Counted from the first letter of the stretch, positions 6,350 to 14,974 are shown. The stretch: DNA of 15,079 bases from VRUE01 sp035698885 (GCA_035698885.1 DASSBJ010000119.1:1-15079); one strand, 5' to 3'. Notes: generated from the letters alone by a model not told the origin. Program-made: numbers and translations.

Positions 6350-6538
6350 TTAGCTCTTGCGCTCGAGCTCGGCCGCTTCATCCGCCTTGCGGTCGGCCTC
6401 CTCGCGGGCGCGGTCGCGCTCCTCCTTCTTCTCGCCCTTGCGCTCCTCGGTGCGGCCTTCGCGGCGCAGCGAGGGGTCGTCGGCCAGGTCGCCGGCTGCC
6501 TTCTTTGCTCTGCCAGTGAGCTTGTCGAGGATGCTCAT
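6350..6538 (-). CDS. CsbD-family-like small stress protein
   Basis: A 62-residue, highly charged protein. It starts MSILDKLTGRAKKAAGDLAD, then DDPSLRREGRTEERKG, the hallmark of CsbD-like proteins (a GKAKKAAGDLT..EGKxEERKG pattern). The remainder is a Lys/Arg/Glu-rich helix. CsbD of Bacillus is a general-stress protein of unknown biochemical role, controlled by SigB. The ATG at 6538 has GGAGGA seven nt upstream on the minus strand and a SigB/F-like promoter about 40 bp upstream, matching that regulation. It is the first gene of a likely two-gene unit with the sulfotransferase. Confidence 0.8.
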   Translation of the reverse strand: MSILDKLTGRAKKAAGDLADDPSLRREGRTEERKGEKKEERDRAREEADRKADEAAELERKS

Positions 6539-6575
6539 CCGTGTCTCCTCCTTGAATCGTTCGCGGACCCGACCG

Positions 6576-6600
6576 GTACCCCGGCGGGGCTGCGATAAAC
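6576..6600 (-). promoter_or_regulatory. SigB/SigF-type promoter for the csbD-like gene
   Basis: On the minus strand GTTTAT (6600-6595), a 13-nt spacer, then GGGTAC (6581-6576). A transcription start near 6568 would leave about 30 nt of leader with GGAGGA. This is the best biological fit of the four such elements because csbD is a SigB target in Bacillus. An alternative housekeeping-like TTGGAA-N17-TATCGC overlaps it (6620-6592). Confidence 0.55.
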
Positions 6601-6613
6601 GTCTGCGAAGAGC

Positions 6614-6642
6614 CTTCCAATCCGCGATTTCGGCGCTATTGT
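6614..6642 (+). promoter_or_regulatory. Putative housekeeping-type promoter for the VWA-protein gene
   Basis: CTTCCA (6614-6619), a 17-nt spacer, then TATTGT (6637-6642), a good TAnnnT -10. A start near 6649 gives a leader of about 26 nt with AAGGAGAG. It is divergent from the csbD-like promoter within a 136-bp gap. Confidence 0.4.
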
Positions 6643-6674
6643 CTCGTCGTACACCCCTGCCGAAGGAGAGCTTG

Positions 6675-7712
6675 ATGAGACGAGTCGCGTGGTTGCTGGG
6701 ACCCGGAGCCGTGGCGCTCCTGCTGACCGCCCTGATCGCCGCGCCGGGAGCGGGGGCCGCTGGGCCGGCGACGGCATCGGCCTGCAAGGCGGCCTCCAAC
6801 ATCGAGGCGATCGTCGACGACTCCGGCTCGATGGCCGTCACCGACCCCGACAAGCTGCGCGTGCAGGGCATGAGCCTGCTGATCGACGACCTCTCGCCGA
6901 AAGCCCAGCTCGGCGCGGTGGAGTTCGGCTCGGGCTTCGAAATCCCCGGCTTCCCCTCCGACCCCCCCGCCAGCACCGTCTTCCCGCCCGAGCCGGTCGG
7001 CCCCAACGCCGGCTCGATGCGCAGCTCGCTGGAAAGCGTGATCAACGCCGACAACGGCGCCACCGACTACAACGGCGCCTTCGCCAAGGCCGACGCCGAC
7101 AACCCGAACAGCGACGCGCGCGTCTTCCTCACCGACGGCGGCCACGACGTAGGCGACTACAACGAAGCGCACCTCGGCCACAGGGTGCCGACCTACGTGA
7201 TCGGCTTCGGCATCTTCCCCGGCAGCGACGAGGCGCGGCTGAAGAAGATCGCCAAGGACACCGGCGGCAGGTACCTGCCGGTCAAAGACGCGAGCGAGCT
7301 GCAGGCGGCGATGAACAGCATCGGCGCCGCGCTGACCTGCCAGACGCCGCCGCGCTCCTTCACCGATCTGCTGCGCCAGGGCCAGAGCAAGCCGCACGCG
7401 CTGGCGATCGGCGCGAAGACGAAGTCGATCCAGATCACCCTCACCTGGGCCAACCCGCTCGACAAATTCAAGCTCGTCGGCCTGCGGCTGGTCGGCAAGC
7501 GGGGTCTGCTGGCGACCGCCTCGGGCAAGCGCCGGCACCGCAAGCCGAGCAAGCTGAAGGTCAGGACGACGAGCAGCTCGACCTTCACGATCCTCAGGGT
7601 CTCGAGGCTGAAGAAAGGCAAGCTGCGCTTCAAGGTGAAGGCGCTGAAGGTCGGCTCGGGCTCGCCGAAGGCGACGCTGACGACGCAGGTGGGGCAGCTG
7701 AGACACCGCTGA
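6675..7712 (+). CDS. Secreted von Willebrand factor A (VWA) domain protein
   Basis: A 345-residue protein with an N-terminal signal peptide (MRRVAW, hydrophobic to about residue 25, cleavage near GAGAA at 25-29). The VWA domain spans about 42-220. Its metal-ion-dependent adhesion site is D48-D-S50-G-S52, with T130 in GATDYNG and D154 in FLTDGGHD. VIGFGIFPGSD and TGGRYLPV are typical late VWA strands. C37 and C222 flank the domain and may form a disulfide. The C-terminal 120 residues are Lys/Arg-rich and predicted beta-strand-like, possibly a wall-binding domain (inference). VWA proteins bind other proteins through divalent cations outside the cell. ATG 6675 is preceded by GAAGGAG. It heads a run of same-strand genes and is 16 bp from the next start. 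Confidence 0.88.
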   Translation: MRRVAWLLGPGAVALLLTALIAAPGAGAAGPATASACKAASNIEAIVDDSGSMAVTDPDKLRVQGMSLLIDDLSPKAQLGAVEFGSGFEIPGFPSDPPASTVFPPEPVGPNAGSMRSSLESVINADNGATDYNGAFAKADADNPNSDARVFLTDGGHDVGDYNEAHLGHRVPTYVIGFGIFPGSDEARLKKIAKDTGGRYLPVKDASELQAAMNSIGAALTCQTPPRSFTDLLRQGQSKPHALAIGAKTKSIQITLTWANPLDKFKLVGLRLVGKRGLLATASGKRRHRKPSKLKVRTTSSSTFTILRVSRLKKGKLRFKVKALKVGSGSPKATLTTQVGQLRHR

Positions 7713-7728
7713 CGGGTATGCATGGAGG

Positions 7729-8991
7729 ATGGGCCCGCTCTTCCTCTTCCTGCGCAGATCCCTGCCCGCGCTCGGGGCCGCCGCCGCGATCGGGCTGGCG
7801 CTCGGCGGCTGCGGGTCCGCCGAGCGAGCGCAGACGGCTCCCTCGCACCAGCCCGTGCGTTGCGGCAAGGGCGACGCCCCGGTGCGGGCGGTGCGCTGCC
7901 TGCCCGCCGACTTCCCGCCCTGGCGGTTCGAATCGCTGCGGCCGGCGCCCCCCGGCCTCTTCTCCGTCGCCCTCAACAACCCCGCGGACGGGCGCCCCTG
8001 GATCGTCGTCTTCGACAGCAAGGGGGTGCCCCGCTGGTCCTACAGCCCCGACACGAAAGCGCTCTGGGCGCAGGTCCTCGCCAACGGGACGATCGCCTGG
8101 CCGCGCGCGTTCGGCGACGGCTATGGGCTCGATCGCCGGATGGCCGACGAAATCCGCTCGCCGGACGGCCGGCTGCGGCGCCTGCTCAGGGCGAAGGGCT
8201 CGATCGTCGACGGCCATGAGCTGCGTGAGCTCGCCAACGGCAACATCCTGATCGATTCCTACGTGCCGGAAACCGCCGACCTGAGTCGCTTCGGCGGCCC
8301 GGCGCGGGCAGCGATCGTCGCCGCCGAGATCCAGGAAATCGACCCGCGGGGGCGGGTGCGCTGGAGCTGGAGCTCGCGCGGGCGAATCGGCCTCGACGAG
8401 ACCGGCCGCTGGTGGCATTCCGTGCTGGCCAACCCGCGGCCACGCCTCGGCGGCCTGCAGGCATACGATCCCGTCCACATCAACTCGATCGAGCCGCGGG
8501 GGCGCGACGAACTCGTGATCTCGACCCGCCACACCGACGCCCTGTACGGGATCCGGCGCTCGACCGGCCGCATCGCCTGGAAGCTCGGCGGCACCCCGAC
8601 CGCGCAATCGCTGCGCGTCGTCGGCGACCCGGCGCGCAAGCTGCTCGGCGGCCAGCACGACGCCCGCATCGCCGCCAACGGCGACCTCAGCGTGTTCGAC
8701 AACGGCAAGGACCGGCCGCGGCGCCCCCGCGTCGTCTTCTACGAGCTCGACCTCAAGCGGCGCCAGGCGATCTACCGCGGCCAGCTCAACGACTCCGAGG
8801 TGCGCCGCAGCCACTGCTGCGGATCGGCGCGCCAGCTGCCCGGCGGCGGCTGGCTCGTCAGCTGGGGCGACAACCCGCTGATCACCGAGTTCGACCCGCG
8901 GGGCAGGATCGCCTTCCGCCTCCACCTCGCGGCGCCGAGCTTCCGCGCGGTGCCGGTTCCCCCGTCTGCGACGAGGCGGCTGCTACGGTGA
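7729..8991 (+). CDS. Arylsulfotransferase-like (ASST-type) beta-propeller lipoprotein
   Basis: A 420-residue exported protein with a lipobox L25-G-G-C28 after a hydrophobic segment, so it is probably lipid-anchored at the outer membrane face. The body has beta-propeller-style repeats: VVFDSKGVPRWSY, IQEIDPRGRVRWSW, YGIRRSTGRIAWKL and ITEFDPRGRIAFRL. Conserved His positions resemble the arylsulfotransferase families: DGHELRELANGNILI (H163), H250-I-N-S, STRH268TD, and GGQH310DARI followed by FDNG. True ASST enzymes use a His to carry sulfate from a phenolic sulfate ester, independent of PAPS; whether this one is active is unknown. The start is awkward: GGAGG directly abuts the ATG. A GGGTAT hexamer lies 9 nt upstream, so it may also be leaderless. 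Otherwise it is coupled to the VWA gene. Confidence 0.8.
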   Translation: MGPLFLFLRRSLPALGAAAAIGLALGGCGSAERAQTAPSHQPVRCGKGDAPVRAVRCLPADFPPWRFESLRPAPPGLFSVALNNPADGRPWIVVFDSKGVPRWSYSPDTKALWAQVLANGTIAWPRAFGDGYGLDRRMADEIRSPDGRLRRLLRAKGSIVDGHELRELANGNILIDSYVPETADLSRFGGPARAAIVAAEIQEIDPRGRVRWSWSSRGRIGLDETGRWWHSVLANPRPRLGGLQAYDPVHINSIEPRGRDELVISTRHTDALYGIRRSTGRIAWKLGGTPTAQSLRVVGDPARKLLGGQHDARIAANGDLSVFDNGKDRPRRPRVVFYELDLKRRQAIYRGQLNDSEVRRSHCCGSARQLPGGGWLVSWGDNPLITEFDPRGRIAFRLHLAAPSFRAVPVPPSATRRLLR

Positions 8992-9055
8992 ACCGGTCGG
9001 GTTTGGCGCGGGACGCCGGATCTCCCCCATTCGCTCGAGAAGGAGCCATCGCAAC

Positions 9056-9913
<858 letters not shown>

Positions 9914-9935
9914 GGCTGGCGGGATCCGGCGCTAG

Positions 9936-9941
9936 TAACGT
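9936..9941 (+). promoter_or_regulatory. Possible -10 element for the SGNH hydrolase gene
   Basis: TAACGT (TAnnnT pattern) sits 9 nt before the ATG at 9951, and no Shine-Dalgarno sequence is present, suggesting a leaderless mRNA. No clear -35 is seen. The GTG at 9945 is too close to this box to be the leaderless start. Confidence 0.3.
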
Positions 9942-9950
9942 GCCGTGCGC

Positions 9951-11726
9951 ATGTCCGATGCCGAACGTCCACGCGGGGCAGGCCCGCGGCGCGTCCTCGC
10001 CCTCTGCCTCGCGCTCGGCAGCCTGAGCTCCCTGCCGCTCGCGCCCGCGGCGATCGCCGCGGACACGCCCGAAGCCGCGGCCGCGGTCAAGATCGGCCGG
10101 GTGAGGATGTCCGCGCCGGTCGGCGGGCGCGCCTCGCTGCTCGTGCCGGTGCGCTATCCGGTCCAGCTGCTCGGGCAGCCGGTCGAGCTGCGCGTCACCC
10201 TGCGCCGGCCGGGGCGCGGCGGCGCGATCCGCGCCTGGCGCCTGCGCGCCCGGGCGAACGGGGGCGAGCTGCGGCGCCCCGAGCGGCGCGACCGCTTCAC
10301 CTTCGTCCACCGCATCGCACTCGGCCCGGTGCGCGAACTGACGCGGCAGCTCCAGCTCGGCGTCGGAACCGGGCGCCACCGCGGCCGCGCGCGCCCCGTC
10401 GTGCAGGTCGACGCGGCTGCGGTCCTCGACATCAACCGCGACGGCGCGCCGGAGCTCGACGCGCCGGTGCGGGAGCTGCAGACGCTGCCCCGGGGCGACG
10501 CCGGCAGGCGGCTCTGCAACAGCCTGCCGCTGCGGCACGCCCGTCCCGGCAAGCGGATCGTCCTGCCGCTGCCGCGCTGCGGCACGCCGGTGCGCTGGCG
10601 GATCGCCCGGCGACCGGACCACGGCTCCGCCCGGATCCGCGGCGGGCGGCTGATCTACCGCTCGGCCAGGCGGTTCCGCGGAGCCGACTCGGTGAAGCTG
10701 CGCCAGCGGGCAGCGCGTGGCGCGCGCAGCTCGGTGCGCCCTCGCTCGGCGCCGGTCGAGATCAGGGTGCTGAGCCACTCCGGCCCGGTCGTCCGCGCGA
10801 TCGGCGACTCGGTCACCGCCGGCTTCGGCTACTACGACGACGGCTCGCCGATGCCGTTCGCCAGCCTGCTCTGGTGCAGGCCGGCGGAAGGGTTCTTCGA
10901 CGACGCCTGCTCGTCGAACTCGACCAGCCGCGGCAACGAAGAAGGCGAAGTCCACTACGCCCCCGACTACGGGCTCGCGAACAACGTCTCCTGGGCGGCG
11001 CAATGGTCGAACGAACACGGCGTGACGAACTACGAGAACCTCGCGGTCAGCGGCTCCGAACCGAAGACCTGGCTGCCCGAAGGCCAGCTGTACTCGACGC
11101 TGAGGCAGATGGAGGCCGAAGAACCCGACTACGTGCTGATGACGATGGGCGCCAACCCGCTGCTCTCCGAAATGCTCTTCGGCGTCGACAAGATGGGCTG
11201 CGCGGTCTGGTCCGACCTCTTCGGCCACTACCGAGACTGCGTCGAGGAAGCCTTCGCGGGCGTGCAGCTGCGGGCGCGGCTGAAGCAGCTCTACGAAGAG
11301 CTCGTCGCCAACACCGAAGCGACGATCTACCTGATGCAGTACCACCTCTCGATTCCCTCCTCCGCGTTGGCGTACAGCGTCGACCAGATCGCCGAGATGG
11401 GAGCGCTGCTGAACGAGGAAATCGCCTCGGTCGCCGCCGAAGTCGGCTCGCCGCAGCTGCAGGTGGTGACGCCGCCGCACTTCGCCGTCGGCGTCGACGT
11501 CTCGCCGCTCTACCCCTCGAACTACTCCTGCTCGCGGCTCGGCTACGAGGTCGACGGCCCGAGCGTGCAGTCGACGCCGACGCAGGACGAGCTGCTCGCG
11601 AGCCACCCGCTCTCCTTCTGCTCGGGGCCGGTCGACGGCCCGCCCTGGGTGATCAGCGGCGACACCGGCATCCACCCGAGCGCCGCCGGCTACACGCAGA
11701 TGGCCTCGCAGGTCCCGGCGCCCTGA
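9951..11726 (+). CDS. Secreted SGNH/GDSL-family hydrolase with N-terminal beta-rich extension
   Basis: A 591-residue protein if the ATG at 9951 is used; GTG 9945 would add two residues. The signal peptide ends near IAA-D (36-38). Residues 45-165 form an Arg-rich, probably beta domain of unknown type. Residues 213-258 resemble a degenerate bacterial Ig/cadherin-like repeat (DHGSARIRGGRLIYRS, then RFRGADSVKL). The SGNH domain runs from 280 to the end: block I AIGDSVTAGFGY with nucleophile S287, block II Gly in LAVSGSE, block III GAN at 400-402, and block V D571-x3-H575 in DTGIHPSAAGY. Several Cys pairs suggest disulfides outside the cell. Such hydrolases cleave esters of lipids or polysaccharides; the substrate is unknown. 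The C-terminal half uses more GAA codons than the N-terminal half. Confidence 0.85.
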   Translation: MSDAERPRGAGPRRVLALCLALGSLSSLPLAPAAIAADTPEAAAAVKIGRVRMSAPVGGRASLLVPVRYPVQLLGQPVELRVTLRRPGRGGAIRAWRLRARANGGELRRPERRDRFTFVHRIALGPVRELTRQLQLGVGTGRHRGRARPVVQVDAAAVLDINRDGAPELDAPVRELQTLPRGDAGRRLCNSLPLRHARPGKRIVLPLPRCGTPVRWRIARRPDHGSARIRGGRLIYRSARRFRGADSVKLRQRAARGARSSVRPRSAPVEIRVLSHSGPVVRAIGDSVTAGFGYYDDGSPMPFASLLWCRPAEGFFDDACSSNSTSRGNEEGEVHYAPDYGLANNVSWAAQWSNEHGVTNYENLAVSGSEPKTWLPEGQLYSTLRQMEAEEPDYVLMTMGANPLLSEMLFGVDKMGCAVWSDLFGHYRDCVEEAFAGVQLRARLKQLYEELVANTEATIYLMQYHLSIPSSALAYSVDQIAEMGALLNEEIASVAAEVGSPQLQVVTPPHFAVGVDVSPLYPSNYSCSRLGYEVDGPSVQSTPTQDELLASHPLSFCSGPVDGPPWVISGDTGIHPSAAGYTQMASQVPAP

Positions 11727-11737
11727 GCCACCGCGGC

Positions 11738-11763
11738 GTTTCGGGCCATTTCGCCGCGGGTAG
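11738..11763 (+). promoter_or_regulatory. SigB/SigF-type promoter for the DUF4235 gene
   Basis: GTTTCG (11738-11743), a 14-nt spacer, then GGGTAG (11758-11763), 9 nt before the ATG. No Shine-Dalgarno sequence is present, so the transcript would be leaderless or nearly so. Confidence 0.45.
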
Positions 11764-11772
11764 TCCGCCGCC

Positions 11773-12045
11773 ATGAAGTTCCTCTTCGCGCCGATCGGCA
11801 TCCTCGCCGGGCTCGCCGCCGGCTTCGCCGCGCAGAAGGGCTTCGACCTGATCTGGGAACGGATCGACAGGCAGGAGCAGCCCGAGCCCGAGGACCGCGA
11901 GGTCTCCTACCCCAAGCTCGCCGCCGCGCTCGTCCTCGAGGGCGCGATCTTCCGCCTCGTCAAAGGCATGGTCGACCACGGCGCCCGCCGCGGCTTCGCC
12001 TACGCCACCGGCAGCTGGCCGGGCGAGGACGATTCTTCGAAGTAA
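11773..12045 (+). CDS. DUF4235 family small membrane protein
   Basis: A 90-residue protein matching the DUF4235 layout: MKFLFAPIGILAGLAAGFAA as the first hydrophobic helix, F-D-x-I-W (24-28), an acidic linker with DREVSYPKL, then ALVLEGAIFRLVKGMVDHGA as a second helix, ending near W-P-G-E. The family is common in Actinomycetota and has no known biochemical function. It sits 46 bp after the SGNH gene and 32 bp before the BacA-like gene, but appears to have its own stress-type promoter. Confidence 0.85.
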   Translation: MKFLFAPIGILAGLAAGFAAQKGFDLIWERIDRQEQPEPEDREVSYPKLAAALVLEGAIFRLVKGMVDHGARRGFAYATGSWPGEDDSSK

Positions 12046-12052
12046 CCGGCTT

Positions 12053-12068
12053 TATAGTCGAGTATCCT
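12053..12068 (+). promoter_or_regulatory. Candidate -10 elements for the BacA-like gene
   Basis: Two TAnnnT boxes are present: TATAGT (12053-12058), close to consensus, and TATCCT (12063-12068), placed exactly 9 nt before the ATG as in the PAP2 gene. There is no Shine-Dalgarno sequence, so the second box with a leaderless transcript is favoured. No convincing -35 is seen. Confidence 0.4.
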
Positions 12069-12077
12069 TTAGCGCTG

Positions 12078-12668
12078 ATGGCGCGGACGACGTTCATCAC
12101 GCTCGGCCCGACCGGGACCTGCCATGAGCGGGCCGTAAGGCGCTACGCCGAGTTCCAGGGGATCGAGGACTACGGGATCGAGCTGATCGTCGACTTCTTC
12201 GACGGCCTGGAGACGCTGCGCGAGACGCCCGGGGCCTTCCTCGTCCAGTGCAGCGCCCATCCCAAGGTGCACGAGATCACCGAGAAATACTGGACCGAGG
12301 TCTGGGTCGTCGACACCTTCGTCTATCCGACCAAGCACCTGGTGCTGCTCAGCCGCGCCGACGTCGAGCGGCCGCGCTCGTTGGGGATCGTCCCGGCGAC
12401 CAAGGGCTACGTCGACCTATCCGGCTGGGAGGAGGTGATCGACGTCGCCTCCAAGCCGCTCGTCGCCGAGGGGCTGATGCGCGGCGACTACGACTCCGGG
12501 CTGACCCACATGGAGCACGTCACCGAGCACGCGGGCGAGCTGCGGCTCGACCTGGACATCGGCGAAATCGACACCACCTGGGTCGTCTACGGGCGCGAGA
12601 AGCGCTTTGCCGGCGAGCTGATCGGCATCCCCTCGGCCGAGCTCTTCGACCAGCCGCAGCTCGCATGA
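12078..12668 (+). CDS. BacA-like / prephenate dehydratase-fold protein
   Basis: A 196-residue cytoplasmic protein beginning ITLGPTGTCHERAVRRYAEF (residues 7-26), the LGPxGT signature shared by prephenate dehydratase domains and the bacilysin prephenate decarboxylase BacA (about 200 residues). FLVQCSAHPKVHEITEKY (54-71), VVDTFVYPTKHLVLL (77-91) and YDSGLTHMEH (138-147) occupy the positions of the substrate-binding lobes of that periplasmic-binding-like fold. It lacks an ACT regulatory domain and the surrounding bac or pheA genes, so neither phenylalanine nor bacilysin synthesis can be concluded. The family fold is fairly likely; the reaction is unknown. It ends the plus-strand run and converges on the 741-residue secreted-protein gene. 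Confidence 0.62.
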   Translation: MARTTFITLGPTGTCHERAVRRYAEFQGIEDYGIELIVDFFDGLETLRETPGAFLVQCSAHPKVHEITEKYWTEVWVVDTFVYPTKHLVLLSRADVERPRSLGIVPATKGYVDLSGWEEVIDVASKPLVAEGLMRGDYDSGLTHMEHVTEHAGELRLDLDIGEIDTTWVVYGREKRFAGELIGIPSAELFDQPQLA

Positions 12669-12729
12669 GCTGCGCGCATGGTGCTGGCGCTGAGCCGCAC
12701 CGCGCCCGAAGCGCTGCCGGGGTTGCGGA

Positions 12730-12753
12730 CTCCGCTCAGCCCTCCGAGCGGAG
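12730..12753. terminator. Small hairpin between convergent genes
   Basis: CTCCGCTC (12730-12737) and GAGCGGAG (12746-12753) form a perfect 8-bp stem with an 8-nt loop. The stem covers the stop codon of the minus-strand gene and lies about 60 bp beyond the BacA-like stop. It could end the plus-strand transcript. There is no T-tract on either strand. Confidence 0.35.
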
Positions 12754-14961
12754 GATCTCGAACGTGTCCCTGTAGGTGATCGTCGTCCCTTCCGGCCCCT
12801 CGGGACCGAGTGCGTAGGGCGTCGTCCCTTCCAGCGTCCGGGTCGCCGCCACTTCGCCGGAGCCGGCCTGCCACCCGCTGTCGACCCGGAGCTCGACCGA
12901 GCTCATGCAGAAGCATCCTTCGGATTCGTCGCTGGTCGTGCCGACGACGTCGCCCGAATCGGAGTGCGCGAGGTCGATCTCGGTCAGCAGCTCGCTGCGC
13001 GGATAATCCTGCACATTGCCGGGGCATTCTTCGCTGCCGCCCGACTTCGGTACGTCGTTCTGGCGCCAGGTCTCGCGCAGGTCCGAGAGGACGACGTCGG
13101 CGGATGGGCTGGCGCCGAGGCTGAGCGAGTTGACCCGCAGGGCGCCGGCGCCTGCGCCCGTCAGCTGCTCCCGGTCTTCGTTCTCGCAGGTGCCGCCGGC
13201 GTTGTTCGTGCCGGTGTTGTCGTCATCCGAGGACCAGGAGGAGCGCGTCCAGTGCACCGACCCGCTGCCGGAAAGCGTTCCGCCGGGGCCGGGCGTGAGC
13301 GGCACGCTGGCGCTGACCTGCACGTCGCGGTGCTCCTGCCATGACCCTTCGTCGACCAGGTAGGGCGGATAGGAATTGTCGTATTCGTAAGCGTCGGAAC
13401 CGCCCGTGGTATGCGTATAGAGGAGCTTGTAGGTGGGTTCCGAGACGTGGAATTCGATCCGCCCGCTCGCTTTGCCCTGAGCCGAGACCGTGTGAATGGA
13501 GAGGATCGGGTTCGCTTCCGGCGCCGTGCTCGGCGCGGTGTAGGTGAGGTGGATCTGCTTGCCGCCTTCATAGGAGCCCTGACCCGGCGAGACGTTGCCC
13601 CTGTCGACCGCGGCGGTGAAGCGGCCCGGGGCCGTCCCCTTCTTCGCCGGGCCCGCGATCGTGACCGAGACGGGAACGCTCTGGCCCGGCTTCAGCGCCG
13701 TCGCAGAGGCGGATGGGGTGACGTTTACGCAGGGCTTGCCGCCGTTCCAGCCTTCTTCGGCCTCGAGGTACTCGACCGACCCCAGCGCAGCCTCCATCCC
13801 GAGCGCACCGGCGACCACGCGGCCGAAGCGACTCGCGTTCTTGACGTCGGCGTTCGCCGGCCCCAGGATGCGGCGCACCTTCAGCTTGCCGATCGAGTCG
13901 AGCGTCGGCTTGCGGCCTTCCTTCACCTTGCCGAAGTCGTGGGGGTCGATGCCGAGCAGGTCGACATCGGCGACATAGAGCTGCGGCGGGTCGGTCGTGG
14001 TGAGCGTTTCGTGTCCCGGCTTGCCGCTCGCAATCCCCCCGGCCACGTAGAAGGTCCCGTGCAGCCTCACATCGAAGTCTTCGACCCGCCCGTTGCCGTC
14101 GACCCGGGCGAGCAGCTTCGATTCGAGCTTCGGCCTCGCCGTCGCCTGCAGGCGGCTTCCGGGCTTCGAGACGCGCATTCCTGGGGTGGCGCCGCTGACG
14201 CTGAGATCGAGCTCCAGGAGGCCGTCTCCCGGCTCCTCGCCGGAGGCGTCCGGGCAGCGGTCGACGCGGGTCTTGAGCCGGAATCCCGTCTTCGTCTCCG
14301 CCTGCGCTCCGTGTTCGGTCACCTCCGCCGTCGCCGCGGCGCTCAGTTCGGCGCCGAGCGATTCTCCCGAGAACTCGTGGAAGGATTGCGAGCCGCGGGC
14401 GTGTGGGTGGGCGCCGGAGGCTGACGCGGCCCTTTGACCGCCCGCATTCGAGGGGAGCCGGGAGGCGCTGCTGCGCCGCCTCGCCCGCCGCCGATTCCCG
14501 TGAGGAATGCCCGCCCATCGCAGGGTCGCCGGCGAGGCGCCTTCCGAGAGGAGCCTGCCGCCTCGCTGCCTCAGCGCACGTGCCAGTGCGGCTCTCAGAG
14601 ACCCGGCGCGAGCCATGGCGGGCAGGCGCCGTCGCCGATTGCCGACGCGGATCGAGGCCGTGCCGCCGATCGTTCGCAGGAGCGCCTGTGCGGCGCTGCC
14701 GGCGCCGGCGCTCCGCAGCCGCTCGCGGCCGAAACACGCGACGTTCGGGTGGCGCCGGAGGTGCCGCGGCGAGCAGCCGAGCATTCGCGCCGCCACCGGT
14801 CCCTTCGAGGTCAGCTGACTGTGCGACCGCCTCCTTCCCCGCGCCGCCGCAGGAGCGCCTACGAAGAGCGCAAGCAGGCCACATAGACAGGTCACGACGG
14901 TGGCGAAGAGCAATGAACTTCGCGACCCGCCGGTGTGTGCTCCCCATCTCCCGAGCTGCAT
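12736..14961 (-). CDS. Secreted protein with Arg-rich N-terminus and Ig-like segment, function unknown
   Basis: A 741-residue protein from the ATG at 14961, chosen because it begins just before a signal peptide (hydrophobic core about 16-34, cleavage near APAAA at 36-40) and has TAGCTT seven nt upstream. The frame is open 28 codons further, but that stretch is Arg-rich with no start signal. After the signal comes an unusually Arg/Ala-rich region (about 42-180), then beta-type sequence. An Ig-like segment runs from CVNVTPSASATALKPGQSVP to FHVSEP (about 411-509). The C-terminus is Ser/Gly/Asp-rich with several Cys (for example C-F-C at 683-685). No catalytic motif or wall anchor is recognised. 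It resembles the lineage-restricted exported proteins of Thermoleophilia in style. Adhesion or envelope structure is a guess. Confidence 0.75.
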   Translation of the reverse strand: MQLGRWGAHTGGSRSSLLFATVVTCLCGLLALFVGAPAAARGRRRSHSQLTSKGPVAARMLGCSPRHLRRHPNVACFGRERLRSAGAGSAAQALLRTIGGTASIRVGNRRRRLPAMARAGSLRAALARALRQRGGRLLSEGASPATLRWAGIPHGNRRRARRRSSASRLPSNAGGQRAASASGAHPHARGSQSFHEFSGESLGAELSAAATAEVTEHGAQAETKTGFRLKTRVDRCPDASGEEPGDGLLELDLSVSGATPGMRVSKPGSRLQATARPKLESKLLARVDGNGRVEDFDVRLHGTFYVAGGIASGKPGHETLTTTDPPQLYVADVDLLGIDPHDFGKVKEGRKPTLDSIGKLKVRRILGPANADVKNASRFGRVVAGALGMEAALGSVEYLEAEEGWNGGKPCVNVTPSASATALKPGQSVPVSVTIAGPAKKGTAPGRFTAAVDRGNVSPGQGSYEGGKQIHLTYTAPSTAPEANPILSIHTVSAQGKASGRIEFHVSEPTYKLLYTHTTGGSDAYEYDNSYPPYLVDEGSWQEHRDVQVSASVPLTPGPGGTLSGSGSVHWTRSSWSSDDDNTGTNNAGGTCENEDREQLTGAGAGALRVNSLSLGASPSADVVLSDLRETWRQNDVPKSGGSEECPGNVQDYPRSELLTEIDLAHSDSGDVVGTTSDESEGCFCMSSVELRVDSGWQAGSGEVAATRTLEGTTPYALGPEGPEGTTITYRDTFEILRSEG

Positions 14962-14968
14962 CGGCCTG

Positions 14969-14974
14969 AAGCTA
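14969..14974 (-). promoter_or_regulatory. Possible -10 element for the 741-residue secreted protein
   Basis: On the minus strand TAGCTT (TAnnnT) sits 7 nt before the ATG at 14961. No Shine-Dalgarno sequence is present, fitting a leaderless transcript. It lies in a 56-bp gap after the upstream cyclase-like gene. Confidence 0.4.
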
